Source of the DNA: Gracilaria domingensis
Lineage: Eukaryota > Rhodophyta > Florideophyceae > Gracilariales > Gracilariaceae
Assembly (NCBI GenBank): GCA_022539475.1
Contig: VCMS01000039.1
Location: 186,001 to 250,000 of the forward strand
Length of the DNA: 64,000 nt
Reading direction: 5' to 3'
The position numbers and the translations under genes are program-made. A model generated the notes under the pieces. The model did no database searches. It was not told the DNA's origin and saw only the letters and a program-made list of their open reading frames with translations. Shown one piece after another: positions 30,204 through 40,140 of this stretch. Position 1 is the first letter of the stretch. Every line of letters begins with the position of its first letter.

Positions 30204-32758
30204 TTATTCGACCTCGGTCATTTTAACGCTCTCAGCAAACAACAGCTTCATGCCAGCTTCCACGAAGCCGTCTTCTCCAATCACATCTCTGTCACATCCG
30301 TGTTGCGTCAGCAATTGGTCCACTTCCGCCTCATTCCATTCTCCTCTTGTCCGTCGAAAAGACAACTTGCAGTTTGAACTGCATTGAAAGCCCGATTCTC
30401 TGAACAATTGACGCAGAAGCTCCTTGGCGACAAACAATTGCAGCTCCGAGTCCGGCATGGTGGCGGTCCGGAACCTCTCGCAAAGTTCCACGGGAACTTC
30501 TGGCCTCCTTGATTTTGGATACATCTTCTTTAGAACGGAAAGAGCCATCAAGAATGATTCAAAGCCAAGGCGACCAGTCCTCATGTTTGCTTGTTGAATA
30601 ACCACTTCTTGGACATCCTCGGGTTTCACATCCTTCTTCAATCGCTTTTGAAGCATGTGATTCAGCTCCTCGATAGCGTCGTTTGCTCGTACTGTTTCCA
30701 GGTTGCTTGAAGAAGCCAAAGCATTGAACCGTTGGCGCAACTCCGTTTCTTCGTTGCTTGATATTGGCAGCGACTTCTCCTCCTCCTCGAGCTCCATTAT
30801 CATCTCTTGTACATGCTGTTGAAGACTTGGAAGCGATTGGAAATCGCTCTGCTGCACTGCACACTCCACTCTCTGTTGAATAACAGGATCCAGGGTATTC
30901 AGGAATTTCTTGCTTGTGAGCACGCCAATGCTTCGATAGTTGCTTAAATCAACCGATAACAACTCTGATACCACAAAGGCCGCTCCTGAGAACGCGTTCT
31001 CGACTTCTACCCCAAACAACACCTCCGTCGCAGCAAATGCGCCTCCAGAGAGTGCTCCACCAATGACGGGGATCATGCTCAGACAAATCCCAAGAAGCAT
31101 GGCAATGGTTCTGTTCCGCTGATGCTTCCGCAACACAGCATGTAGCTGATTCAAACTCGTACTCATATTCTGCAAGTCTTTCACCACCTGTTCATGTCCA
31201 TTACATACCATACGAAACTGTTCCGCCGTCTCTTTGGTCCACTGCTCTAGTTTTTGGACACGATGATCCAGGAAGTCAATTTTGCGAGCAAGTTTGACGA
31301 GAGCTGATTGCAGTTGCAAGTTGGTGTCCCGAATTTCCGATCGCAATTCGGCAACAACCTTGACACAAAAGTGGCATGCCCGTCCCGAATAAAGCCTACT
31401 TTCTCTGCATATGTCAAGATTCGACAAACGAAGAACTTTTGCTCCTGAGACAGGTTCAACTTGGTAACAGGCAGATACACTTGCTCTAGAACAAAGTCTC
31501 GATTTCCAGACAGAAATCGTACTTCTCTCCATCCAATCACTCGTAGGCGAATAGCAAGCAAGAGTAGATTGTGAGCTAGGACGAAATTCTCAAATGACGT
31601 GATGTAGTCGCATTTCAGAGCAGTGAGAAGGTCAGAGCGAGACAGGACCGATCCTTTTGCCTGGATCCACAGCGTTTCTAAACGTGAGGAAGAAGGAGGG
31701 AGATTGACGGAACAGAGCTTTCTGTAGAGCTCGCTGTTGTTCGGGAGCATTGAGAGCGCGCTCTCGCCTTTGTTGTTCTTCTTTGTCGGATCCGCTCCAG
31801 CTGCGAAGAGCCGAAGGGCAACAGCTTCCTGCTTCTGACGAACTGCATATATAAGAGACGTATCTCCTTCATTGTTTCGCCAATCGACATCAAAACAAAG
31901 TTCCAGAAGCTGGTCGACTATTGCAGCATGCCCGTTGTAGGCCGCGAATATCAAGGCAGTATTGCCATATTTGTTGGCGTGGTTTACGTCCGCATTTGCT
32001 CGCAGCAGTTGGTCTACCGCTGCAGAGTGACCGTTCTTGGTTGCGATCAGCAATGCTGTGGTGCCATCTTCCCTCATGTGATCCACTTTGGTACGTGCTC
32101 GCAACAGTTGGTCCACTACGGCAGAGTGCCCATTCTTAGCCGCCTGCATCAACGCGGTGGATCCCGTTCCCCATGCAAGATTAACGTCTGCGTTCGCTGC
32201 CAACAACTGCTGAACGACTGAAAAATGCCCGTTTTGAGCGGCAAGAATCAACGCGGTGACACCATCTTCTTTTGACTGATCCACTTTGGCTTGTGCTTGC
32301 AACAGTAACTCCACCACGTCCGAGCGGCCTTTCTCAGCTGCCAAAAGTAACGCGCTACATCCCCTCTTGGTGACAATGTTCACGTCGGCGTTTGCTTGCA
32401 ACAGCTGGCCCACAACTGCGGCGTGTCCGTTCTGAGCGGCCTGAACCAGTGATGTGGAACCTGTTTCCCACGCGTGATTGACATCTGCCCTTGCTTGCAG
32501 GAGCTGTTCTACAATCTGCAAGTGCCCGTTCTGAGCGGCCATAATCAAGGCGGTGCACCTTTGATACCCCACATGGTTTACTTCGGCTTTTGCCTGAAGC
32601 AGCTTGTGCACTATTGCGGAATGGCCGTTTTGAGCGGCAGCAATCAGTGCAGTGGACCCGCGTTCGTTTTCGGCATTGACCCGCGCTCCTTTTCGTAACA
32701 AACAAGTGACGGTGGGCAAGTCTCCATTGAGAGCAGCAGTGAACAAAGATGGAGGCAT
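30204..32758 (-). CDS. Ankyrin-repeat protein with coiled coil and Gly-rich hydrophobic segment (frameshift inside)
   Basis: I start at the ATG at 32758 (MPPSLFTAALNGD). About ten 33-residue ankyrin repeats follow (TALIxAAQNGHxxVVxQLLxAxADVN) to about residue 360, then a helical region (YITSFENFVLAHNLLLLAIR). At 31361-31370 the frame breaks: the ankyrin frame runs to a stop at 31247, while real-looking sequence continues in the other frame (KVVAELRSEIRDTNLQLQ). An extra GT in a GTGT run explains the shift. The second part has a coiled coil, then a Gly/Ala hydrophobic stretch (LLGICLSMIPVIGGALSGGA) like a glycine-zipper membrane helix, then acidic helices to the stop at 30204. Total would be about 850 residues. 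Ankyrin repeats bind proteins. The Gly-rich segment suggests membrane insertion, as in HeLo- or MLKL-type cell-death effectors; this is inference. It could be two adjacent genes instead, but the fit at the break argues for one. Confidence 0.78.
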
Positions 32759-32877
32759 ATTGTGTTCTTTCGACGCAAGAAGCAGAACGTATGAGGGCGG
32801 ACCAAAGAATCTGTTACTCGGCACACGCACTCGGACAGAGGGCAAGTACGCAACAATGGATAATTGTTGGCGGCAAC

Positions 32878-33180
32878 AAGTTTCGTCGTGGTTGCACGTG
32901 CATATTCTTTACAGTGGCCCAGAAACGTGTCGGTGGCATTCTGGCCACGTGTACGAGTTTAAAAATCTCGCACGTGTTCCGTGGCTGTCGGCGGACGGTG
33001 ATGTGGCTCTGGCGTTGTGTTCAAGAGGAGAACTAGAGAGGCGTCAGGCTCTTGTTGTAACTAGACACGTTCGGCTGCCAACGCGAATTCTCTCTCTTGC
33101 TGCGTTGGATTGTCGCTACATGCATGTCTGTACCAAAACCAGAGGTAGCTCGCTCCGAAGAGCAACGCACGAGTGACCGT
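32878..33180 (+). pseudogene. Fragment of the secreted Cys-rich gene (cassette copy A)
   Basis: The stretch GTTCCGTGGCTGTCG, GACGGTGATG, CCAACGCGAATTCTCTCTC and GCTCGCTCCGAA matches the 3' end of the gene at 40141-40755 in order. The protein frame keeps VPWLSADGD but has lost the cysteine pattern. It lies directly 5' of a Cys-rich membrane gene, as the intact gene does at 40-41.8 kb. Confidence 0.75.
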
Positions 33181-33334
33181 GTAAGCATTGCCGACTAAGC
33201 AAGTGACGAAGATGCACACACGTGGCATGCAACTTGATCCACCTACAATTGAGGATGAGAAAGAGTAGTTGCTAATTGTAAACCAAGCGTTGTAAGCGCC
33301 TGCGCCTGTGAAGATCAGGCAAGAGAAGTCACCA

Positions 33335-33922
33335 ATGACGAGATACGGCACGGCGCCGCGGTCGGTGCGTTCCGCCGCGCCAATGCCCTTCGTCAACGCG
33401 CCTCGCCGCCGCCCCGTCGGGCTCTCCGCCGCGGTGCTGACCACGCTGTCCGTACTGCTTCTGGGCGCGTACATCAGCGCGCCAGCCAGCCGCGCACGCT
33501 CTCTCCATCCCCCCCGCGCTGCCGCCAATCCGCGCCGCGACGACGGCACGCTGCCGAGCGTGCCGCGCGCGCAGTTGCTTCGCACACGCAGCTGGCATTA
33601 CCACCACCGCCACGGGGACGGCGGCGCGCTGTTCTCCGGGCCGCCGGGGCGTCCCACGCGCCCGCGGCCGTCCAACTACGCGTGCCACATGCCGCCGCTG
33701 CGGGCGTGCATGGGCGCGTGCGGCCGGCGGGCGGCCGCTTGGAACGACGCAGCGCGGCGGCGGTGTTTCGCGCGCTGCGCGCGCGGCAACTGCTTCGCGG
33801 TGGGGCGCGCGTGCGCGCAGCGGCAGTTCGACGCGTGCGCGCACGAGTGCGCTGCGCGCGACGCGTTCGTGCCGTGCGCGCAGACGTGCTTCGACCGCGT
33901 GTGCCCGCTGCACGCGTGGTGA
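33335..33922 (+). CDS. Type II membrane protein with Cys-rich C-terminal domain (copy A)
   Basis: About 195 residues. I start at the ATG at 33335 (MTRYGTAP), which aligns with MTSYGSTP of the paralogue at 41030; the earlier in-frame codon is GTG. A short basic N-terminus precedes one hydrophobic span (LSAAVLTTLSVLLLGAYISA), predicting a type II signal anchor. A linker with a small His cluster follows, then a Cys-rich domain: YACHMPPLRACMGACGRR, RCFARCARGNCFAVGRAC, FDACAHECAARD, PCAQTCFDRVCPL. Compared with the paralogue, the linker lacks the long His/Asp/Gly-rich part. Composition is very rich in Arg, Ala and GC. I know no named family with this pattern. Confidence 0.75.
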   Translation: MTRYGTAPRSVRSAAPMPFVNAPRRRPVGLSAAVLTTLSVLLLGAYISAPASRARSLHPPRAAANPRRDDGTLPSVPRAQLLRTRSWHYHHRHGDGGALFSGPPGRPTRPRPSNYACHMPPLRACMGACGRRAAAWNDAARRRCFARCARGNCFAVGRACAQRQFDACAHECAARDAFVPCAQTCFDRVCPLHAW

Positions 33923-33956
33923 GCTCGAATTGACGCGCGCGAGCAGTAGTTTGTAA

Positions 33957-34240
33957 TTGCAAACGCGATTCGCGCAATTCAAGGTGTGTCAGCGGTGTGC
34001 ATCCGCATTACAGCGCGGGTGTGCCGGCCGCCGCAGCAAGAACGCCACACGTGCTGCGCAACCGTCGCCCTTCACCGTCACCCCCAACACTTCGTCGCCG
34101 CCGCTCCGCTTCGCCGCGAGGGCGTCGTACGGCGGCGCGCCGCGGCGGCGCTGCTTGGTGCGCGCGCCGCCTCTGCTTCGCGATGGGCAGCGCGTGCGAT
34201 AAGGTGCAGTTCGACGTGTGCGCCGAGTACCGACGGTGGT
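33957..34240 (+). pseudogene. Remnant of a further Cys-rich membrane gene
   Basis: The leader (TTGTAATTGCAAA, then GCATTACAGCGCGGGTGTGC) matches the 5' flank of the gene at 41030. The start codon region has become GAGGGCGTCGTACGGC in place of ATGACGTCGTACGGC. Only the piece CFAMGSACDKVQFDVCAEY of the Cys-rich domain remains; the membrane span and linker are deleted. Homology stops exactly where the 34233-34291 palindrome begins. Confidence 0.8.
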
Positions 34241-34291
34241 GAGACGGGCGCTGCCAGCAGGGCCTGCTGGCAGCGCCCGTCTCACCACCGT
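34233..34291. repeat. Perfect 29-bp inverted repeat with a 1-base centre
   Basis: Left arm 34233-34261 (starts ACGGTGGTGAGACGGG), centre G at 34262, right arm 34263-34291. All 29 pairs match. It sits at the broken 3' edge of the Cys-rich gene remnant. Confidence 0.97.
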
Positions 34292-34299
34292 GCTGAGCA

Positions 34300-35116
34300 G
34301 GCTCGACGCGTAGCTGCCGGCAGCGCTTGCCGTGGCCGAGCGAGCGCACATGGGAAATAAAAATATTATTTTGTTCTTGTATTCAAATCCGTGTACAGGT
34401 CGTCATCTTGTCCACGTATGCCAACTCTTACACGTCGGTGACAAGCCAAACGCCTTGCCGCTGAGCTGATTGCTGGCGCCGTGTTATTGCCGCCACAGCA
34501 GAGCCGCCGCCAGCAGCGGCTACGGGCTGCGGTTCCGCCTCCGCCGCATCTCCCACGCCGATCGTTGTGCATCCCCGGAACGCAGCGCAACCGCACCCTC
34601 TCCAGCGGGGCGAGCGCCGACGCCCAGAACAGCCAGTTGCAACAGCCGCAAACAGCTAAACACCGTGCTCGGGTGTCAGCTGCTTTGCGCTGTTTCGAGG
34701 AGCATGTTCCCAACAACGCTTCCAAATCAAGCCCAATTGCGAGTTGGCTTGCTGCGCGATGGCATCATTCCCGAGCAGAACCTTTCGGCAACGCTCGAGC
34801 GTGAGTCAGCCGAATCAAAAGTTGTGAATGGAAACCAACCTTTGCGGCTATCACACTAATTGATAGATAAACAAGTACCCATCACTCAGTTCACGTTTTA
34901 CCACTCCACTGTTGCACGCGCATTTGCACAGCAGCGCAAGTGCATCAGCGGGAGCCATACAGCATGCCGAGTTGACAGTGTTAGCGCTGCAAGTGCTGCC
35001 AAGCCGACGCCACGCTTCACCGCTGCTCCCAGCACCGGCCAGCGTACTTGGTGTGCTGGACCCAAAGCGTCGCCATGACGCCAATCACGGAGTAAGACAA
35101 TCACTCGTCCAGCTTG
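34300..35116. other. Intergenic region, no gene supported
   Basis: Several open frames of 70-130 codons on both strands overlap each other and show no domains. The region lies between the palindrome and the 3' end of the second NB-ARC gene. Confidence 0.45.
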
Positions 35117-38100
35117 CTATCGCACAATTCTGCAGGTGCGAAAAAACGACGACCAGTACCTGCCGTCACCGGCCAAGGTCTGCACCTCTGTCTCGCATGT
35201 AGCCAGTGTGATCCCAGGGCCACCGTTGGAACGGTCGCACACCTCACGCGAATGCGGCCGCCACACATACGACGACCATGACAGGTCGAGCGCATCCACG
35301 GTAGACTGCCATGCAGCCTCATCTGAAGTGAGCACACACTTTCCAGCGCTCGCATCCCACACTCTTCCTAAACGAGACCAATCGAACGAAACAATCTGAG
35401 AACCCTGAGCACCCACCCCAACGCGAGTTACAGCGCCACTATGCTGAAGCGGTGCCCCAAGCGCTTTCCCGTTCACTACGTCCCACACCCTCACTGTCTC
35501 GTCCAAAGACCCTGACACAGCCCGACTCCCATCGCTGCTTATCGCCACACACCTCAACGAATCGGTGTGACCTTCCAGCGGCGGCCCGATTGCCTTCGCG
35601 TTCACCACGTCCCACACCCTCACTGTCTCGTCCGAAGACCCTGACACAGCCCGACTCCCATCGCTGCTTATCGCCACACACTCCACCGTACGGGTGTGAC
35701 CTTCCAGAGGCGGCCCGAGTGCCTTCGCGTTCACCACGTCCCACACCCTCACTGTCTTGTCCAAAGACCCTGACACAGCCCGACTCCCATCGCTGCTTAT
35801 CGCCACACACTTCACCAACTCGGTGTGACCTTCCAACGGCGGCCCGACTGCTTTCCCGTTCATTAAGTCCCACACCATCACTGTTTTGTCGTTCGACCCT
35901 GACACAGCCCGACTCCCATCGCTGCTTATCGCCACACAGTTCACCGTACGGGTGTGACCTTCCAGCAGCGGCCCGATTTCCTTCGCCTTCACCACGTCCC
36001 ACACCCTCACTGTCTCGTCGTCCGACCCTGACACAGCCCGACTCCCATCGCTGCTCATCGCCACACAGTTCACCCAACTCGAGTGACCATCCAGCGGCGG
36101 AGGGATTGCCTTCGCGTTCACCACGTCCCACACCCTCACTGTCTTGTCCAAAGACCCTGACACAGCCCGACTCCCATCGCTGCTTATCGCCACACAGTTC
36201 ACCATAGAGGTGTGACCTTCCAGCGGCGGCCCGATTGCCTTCGCGTTCACCACGTCCCACACCCTCACTGTCTTGTCGTAAGACCCTGACACAGCCCGAC
36301 TCCCATCGCTGCTTATCGCCACACAGTTCACCGAACCGGTGTGACCTTCCAGCGGCTGCCCGATTGCCTTCGCGTTCACCACGTCCCACACCCTCACTGT
36401 CTGTTCCCAAGACCCTGACACAGCCCGACTCCCATCGCTGCTTACCGCCACACACTTCACCCCAGCTCTGTGACCTTCCAGCGGCGGCCCGATTGATTTC
36501 GCCTTCACCACGTCCCACACCCTCACTGTCTTGTCGTCCGACCCTGACACAGCCCGACTCCCATCGCTGCTTATCGCCACACAGTTCACCGTACGGGTGT
36601 GACCTTCCAGCGGTTGCCCAACAAGTTCACCACTTTCCGTCTTCCAGATTCGAATCCGGTGATCCCAAGTCTCAGAACACAGTCTACTCCCACCGTTGCA
36701 GAACGAGATGAAACTCTCTCCTACCCCAAATTGTCCCATTTCATCACTTTCATCGCTTTCTTCACATTCTTCACTTTTGTCCTTATCCAACAGCCCGCAA
36801 AAACAGCTCTTCAGTGCTCCAAAACGTTCACCCTTCCCACCGTGCCATCTTGGAGAAAGCCGCGAGTCATCACGTGCACCAAATCCCTGGCACAGTACAA
36901 CCCTCTGCATTCTGCCGGTTTCTCTGTTCCAGAAAACAATCTTGCCGTCCCTGTACGCCGTCGCCACGCTTTTGCTATCTGACAAAAAAGCACTGCACCA
37001 CGGCCGTGACAGCAAATTCTCTTGTCCTTCTTCAATCACGAATTCTCGCGATTTGAAAACACCAGTGGTCTGGTTATATCGTCCAACGCCCATAGACTCG
37101 TTGCCATAGCCACGCCTCCAGAAAAACCAGATTTCATCCAGCTCCATACTAACGCAGGTCACCCTTCCCGGGTTCGGTATAGTATCTAGTCCGGCACCTC
37201 CTGCTTGCTGCAAGAACCCCAAAGATGCTTTCACCCATGGTCTCGGTGCACACTCTTCGATTTTTTCCACGAACTCCCTCGTCTTCTCGCATTGCCCAGC
37301 GTGCCACAATAGGCGCCCATACAGTTGGAACCAAACCTCACGCGGATTTTCGCTAACATAAACACTGCTCATTCGCGCTGCCTTCCCAATCACTTCCAGA
37401 TATTCTGCGTGACTCGAATGTCTGCCTGACTTGTCGTCTGCGATCGCTTTCCCATGCCTTAGATCTTGTTCCACTTTGTAAATTCCTCCTCTCAACAGAC
37501 GTCTCTCAATCCACTGTGGCTGTGACAACAGCCAAAGCAGTTCGTCAATGTGCCCCGCACTCCGAAGTGTTCTACACACGTTGTCGTAAATATATCCATC
37601 ATTATCACAGTTCCACCACTCCCGGAACATGAACGAATTGCCGGTATCTGACTCACCCGCAACCCTTTGATACGATACATGCTGTGAATCTGAGGACGTC
37701 GCCAAGTGATCCCCTGTTGCAGTTTGGGTAAATTTCTCCTGTGAACCAGTCACATCAGACACTGACATATCCATTCTTTGCTTCCTCCCATCAAGTGGCA
37801 GGTAGTTGTCAATGAGTGTCTCAAACATTTTCTGAGTTTGGTAGTTCTTTGACGCTTCATAAACGGCAATATCCAAAATCAAATCGTGCAAGTGCACAGA
37901 AATCAAACCACCCTCACTCCTCATCTCAATCACTGAAGCATCAGCAAAAGCATCCGCGATCATCCTAGCCTCCTCTAAGCACCCCAAACTCCACAGCTTC
38001 TGCAGCATGCAAATCGGAACAGATTGCTGTTTTTGAACAACACAAAACGCCCGAAACCGTTCACGAAACCTTTCCTCTCCACTGTGCTTCTCCAGAACCT

Positions 38101-39385
38101 CCAAAGATATGCCCACAAGCTTCGACAGCTCACCATACTGCCCAGCGGAATACTTGAGCAGTCCCTCGTTGTGCGACTCCATATCATGGCGAAACTCTGA
38201 CCAAGCGTCTTGTCTCTGATTCGGACAAAGATCCGCATACTTGTACACCGCACGCCCAGCAATTCCCAACCCAAGTGGAAGTCCTTGGCACTTGTCCAGA
38301 ATCGCTTCGAGGGCGCTCCTGTTCTTCTCGTCCAGCACCGCATCTCCTTTGAAATCAGCGTGTCTCATCAACATTCGTCGTGCCAATTCGCCACGCGTCT
38401 CCTTCTCCGTGAATTCAATCTTTTCGTCCGTTTCACCCACAAACCTTCTGTCCCTGGTGGTGTACACCAGTCGGCTGCGTTTGTTCACCAATGCTCCAAG
38501 AATGTTGAACACGTCGGAGTCAATATCGTTCACCATCCATATATCATCAACAAGAAACAAACACTTGTGATCAGCAAACCAAACCGAGGCCTTTCTTGAG
38601 GCCTCCTGCAACGTCTTGGCCAGTCTAATTTCTTTGGCCAAACTGGAACCCCCTGTGCATTCCACAATATCAGCAATGCCTTCTTGCAGGTCGGCTACAC
38701 TCGCGTCGTTTCCAAGCTGAATGTACAGGATTCCTCCATCAAACTCATCCCTGATTCCACAGCACTCTGCAAGCCCTCGCAAAGCGCATGTCTTTCCCAC
38801 CCCACCTTTTCCAGTAGCAAGAACGGCCACTATGGGGCCTGCTGCCTGGTCTAGAATAGCAGCTTTCAACTGACCTTCAGATGTTTCGGTTGTGTCATAA
38901 TCGAGAGTGAGTCGAGGTGGATTCAGTGGGACGTTGCTGCGACCCTTGCAAAAATTTTCACCCTGATTCGGTGCCGGCTCTCGAAGTATCGGAGATACAG
39001 TACCATCCAAGAAGTCAGCAACTTGGTTCAGGTTCTTTTCGCACTCCTGCAGCATATCGTTCATTCGCCTGACTCTCTTTGTGGCGTTCGCGTCCTCGAT
39101 TTGCTTCTGCAATAAGTTGAGGGTGATAGCGTTCTTGTTCAAAAGTCTCTCATACCTTCGCAATTTCTCACACGTAAGCAAGTCCAACGCTGAAGGGGGT
39201 TGCATAAGCAGTTCGCCAAGGATACCTTGCGCAATAGAGTTCTCTTCTTTCAGCCATTCAAGCTTGTCCTTATTGTCCTCAACAAGATCCTTGCGTTGAT
39301 ACACTCTCTTCGCAAACTTTTCCAGCGTTTCTACCAAGGCAAGTCCGGTCTCTATTCCAGTGGCTACTGTAGCAACAACTTCCAT
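35117..39385 (-). CDS. NB-ARC-WD40 (NLR-like) protein with nine near-identical WD40 repeats
   Basis: 1422 residues, uninterrupted. I start at the ATG at 39385 (MEVVATVATGIETG), which matches the N-terminus of the paralogue at 1596. The upstream open frame is Cys/Ser/Thr-rich and not conserved. Parts: N-terminal helical bundle (1-130); Walker A GKGGVGKT near 190; kinase-2 FLVDDIW near 275; RNBS-B RLVYTTRD near 305; GLPLGLGI near 367; an LHD (MHD-like) near 497; helical linker with EECAPRPWVKAS; two or more divergent WD40 blades with an acidic insert (EECEESDESDE); then nine 43-residue blades (35444-36604) and a degenerate last blade. STAND NTPases of this layout act as ligand-triggered switches, with the repeat end sensing. 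A role in immunity or allorecognition is inferred. Every nucleotide-binding motif needed is present. Confidence 0.92.
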   Translation of the reverse strand: MEVVATVATGIETGLALVETLEKFAKRVYQRKDLVEDNKDKLEWLKEENSIAQGILGELLMQPPSALDLLTCEKLRRYERLLNKNAITLNLLQKQIEDANATKRVRRMNDMLQECEKNLNQVADFLDGTVSPILREPAPNQGENFCKGRSNVPLNPPRLTLDYDTTETSEGQLKAAILDQAAGPIVAVLATGKGGVGKTCALRGLAECCGIRDEFDGGILYIQLGNDASVADLQEGIADIVECTGGSSLAKEIRLAKTLQEASRKASVWFADHKCLFLVDDIWMVNDIDSDVFNILGALVNKRSRLVYTTRDRRFVGETDEKIEFTEKETRGELARRMLMRHADFKGDAVLDEKNRSALEAILDKCQGLPLGLGIAGRAVYKYADLCPNQRQDAWSEFRHDMESHNEGLLKYSAGQYGELSKLVGISLEVLEKHSGEERFRERFRAFCVVQKQQSVPICMLQKLWSLGCLEEARMIADAFADASVIEMRSEGGLISVHLHDLILDIAVYEASKNYQTQKMFETLIDNYLPLDGRKQRMDMSVSDVTGSQEKFTQTATGDHLATSSDSQHVSYQRVAGESDTGNSFMFREWWNCDNDGYIYDNVCRTLRSAGHIDELLWLLSQPQWIERRLLRGGIYKVEQDLRHGKAIADDKSGRHSSHAEYLEVIGKAARMSSVYVSENPREVWFQLYGRLLWHAGQCEKTREFVEKIEECAPRPWVKASLGFLQQAGGAGLDTIPNPGRVTCVSMELDEIWFFWRRGYGNESMGVGRYNQTTGVFKSREFVIEEGQENLLSRPWCSAFLSDSKSVATAYRDGKIVFWNRETGRMQRVVLCQGFGARDDSRLSPRWHGGKGERFGALKSCFCGLLDKDKSEECEESDESDEMGQFGVGESFISFCNGGSRLCSETWDHRIRIWKTESGELVGQPLEGHTRTVNCVAISSDGSRAVSGSDDKTVRVWDVVKAKSIGPPLEGHRAGVKCVAVSSDGSRAVSGSWEQTVRVWDVVNAKAIGQPLEGHTGSVNCVAISSDGSRAVSGSYDKTVRVWDVVNAKAIGPPLEGHTSMVNCVAISSDGSRAVSGSLDKTVRVWDVVNAKAIPPPLDGHSSWVNCVAMSSDGSRAVSGSDDETVRVWDVVKAKEIGPLLEGHTRTVNCVAISSDGSRAVSGSNDKTVMVWDLMNGKAVGPPLEGHTELVKCVAISSDGSRAVSGSLDKTVRVWDVVNAKALGPPLEGHTRTVECVAISSDGSRAVSGSSDETVRVWDVVNAKAIGPPLEGHTDSLRCVAISSDGSRAVSGSLDETVRVWDVVNGKALGAPLQHSGAVTRVGVGAQGSQIVSFDWSRLGRVWDASAGKCVLTSDEAAWQSTVDALDLSWSSYVWRPHSREVCDRSNGGPGITLATCETEVQTLAGDGRYWSSFFRTCRIVR
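35444..36604 (-). repeat. Nine tandem 129-bp WD40 units
   Basis: Each unit encodes one blade beginning GHT and containing CVAISSDGSRAVSGS and TVRVWDVV, with unit length constant at 129 bp. Units are almost identical except at the two residues after GHT (RT, AG, GS, SM, SW, RT, EL, RT, DS), the residue before CVA (N/K/E/R), the residue after SGS (D, W, Y, L, D, N, L, S, L) and the residue before TVRVW (K/Q/E). Confidence 0.95.
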
Positions 39386-40140
39386 GGTGCGAGGAACCGC
39401 GGTGGTGCTTGGATTGATCAGGTTTCGAGTGAAGCTTCGATGTGTGCCAACGGAGGATAGGTTGGCGGTGCAAGGAGGATGGGTGGGGGTGAGAACAGCT
39501 CGGTGAGGAGCACTCTCGCACACTTCTCTTGTTGTTGATGAGTCGCTCAGTTCCGTAACTGAGAAAGTTGGCAGTCGAGGGGGACAGAGACAACTCGCAG
39601 CCAATAGCAATCCAATGCGGCAAGCACAATTAGCGAGATACACATCTGAAAACGTGGAGCTGCACAAGTGGTCCAATTAAGCACAACACACGGAGAACAA
39701 AACAATCGGCAGCAATACGGACCCATCTCGCGACAACTTCGTCTGGCATCTTGCCCGCGTTGGATTCTACGCACTACAAGCGACTCGCTTGAAGCGAGTC
39801 AGACGCGCCAACTGCGCTTTGTCCTCCGTGGATGACTGTGACTCATGGTCACCTGTCCACGAGTACACATATTGCCCTTGCCAGCGGTGAGCGACCTTGA
39901 CAGAGAGCAAGCGCTGGCGGTGCCGTTGGCGTTTGTTTGGCACACATGATGCAGATAGAGGGCTACCAACCAGGGTGCCAATTTAGTTACATGCGTGTTA
40001 TCTGTTCAACACGCTGTTGAGCAAGCTCACCTTCGTTACACCTATAGAAAAGAGTTGAAGCGATTGCACACCACTGCAACCGTACCGCGAGGTGTGTGTT
40101 CTACATGCTTTTGTTCGCGCGCCGTCGATTTCAAAGCACA
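39386..40140. other. Divergent intergenic region
   Basis: Upstream of the minus-strand NB-ARC gene and the plus-strand secreted gene. It holds a small perfect hairpin at 39782-39800 (9-bp arms, 1-base centre). No other gene is seen. Confidence 0.45.

Noticed and set aside
35444-36604. CRISPR-like array
   Set aside because: The regular repeats are contiguous 129-bp coding units without unique spacers, in eukaryotic DNA.
35439-36711. Long alternative frames over the WD40 array on both strands
   Set aside because: They exist because a 129-bp unit without stops is repeated nine times. Only the minus frame with WD40 blades makes sense.
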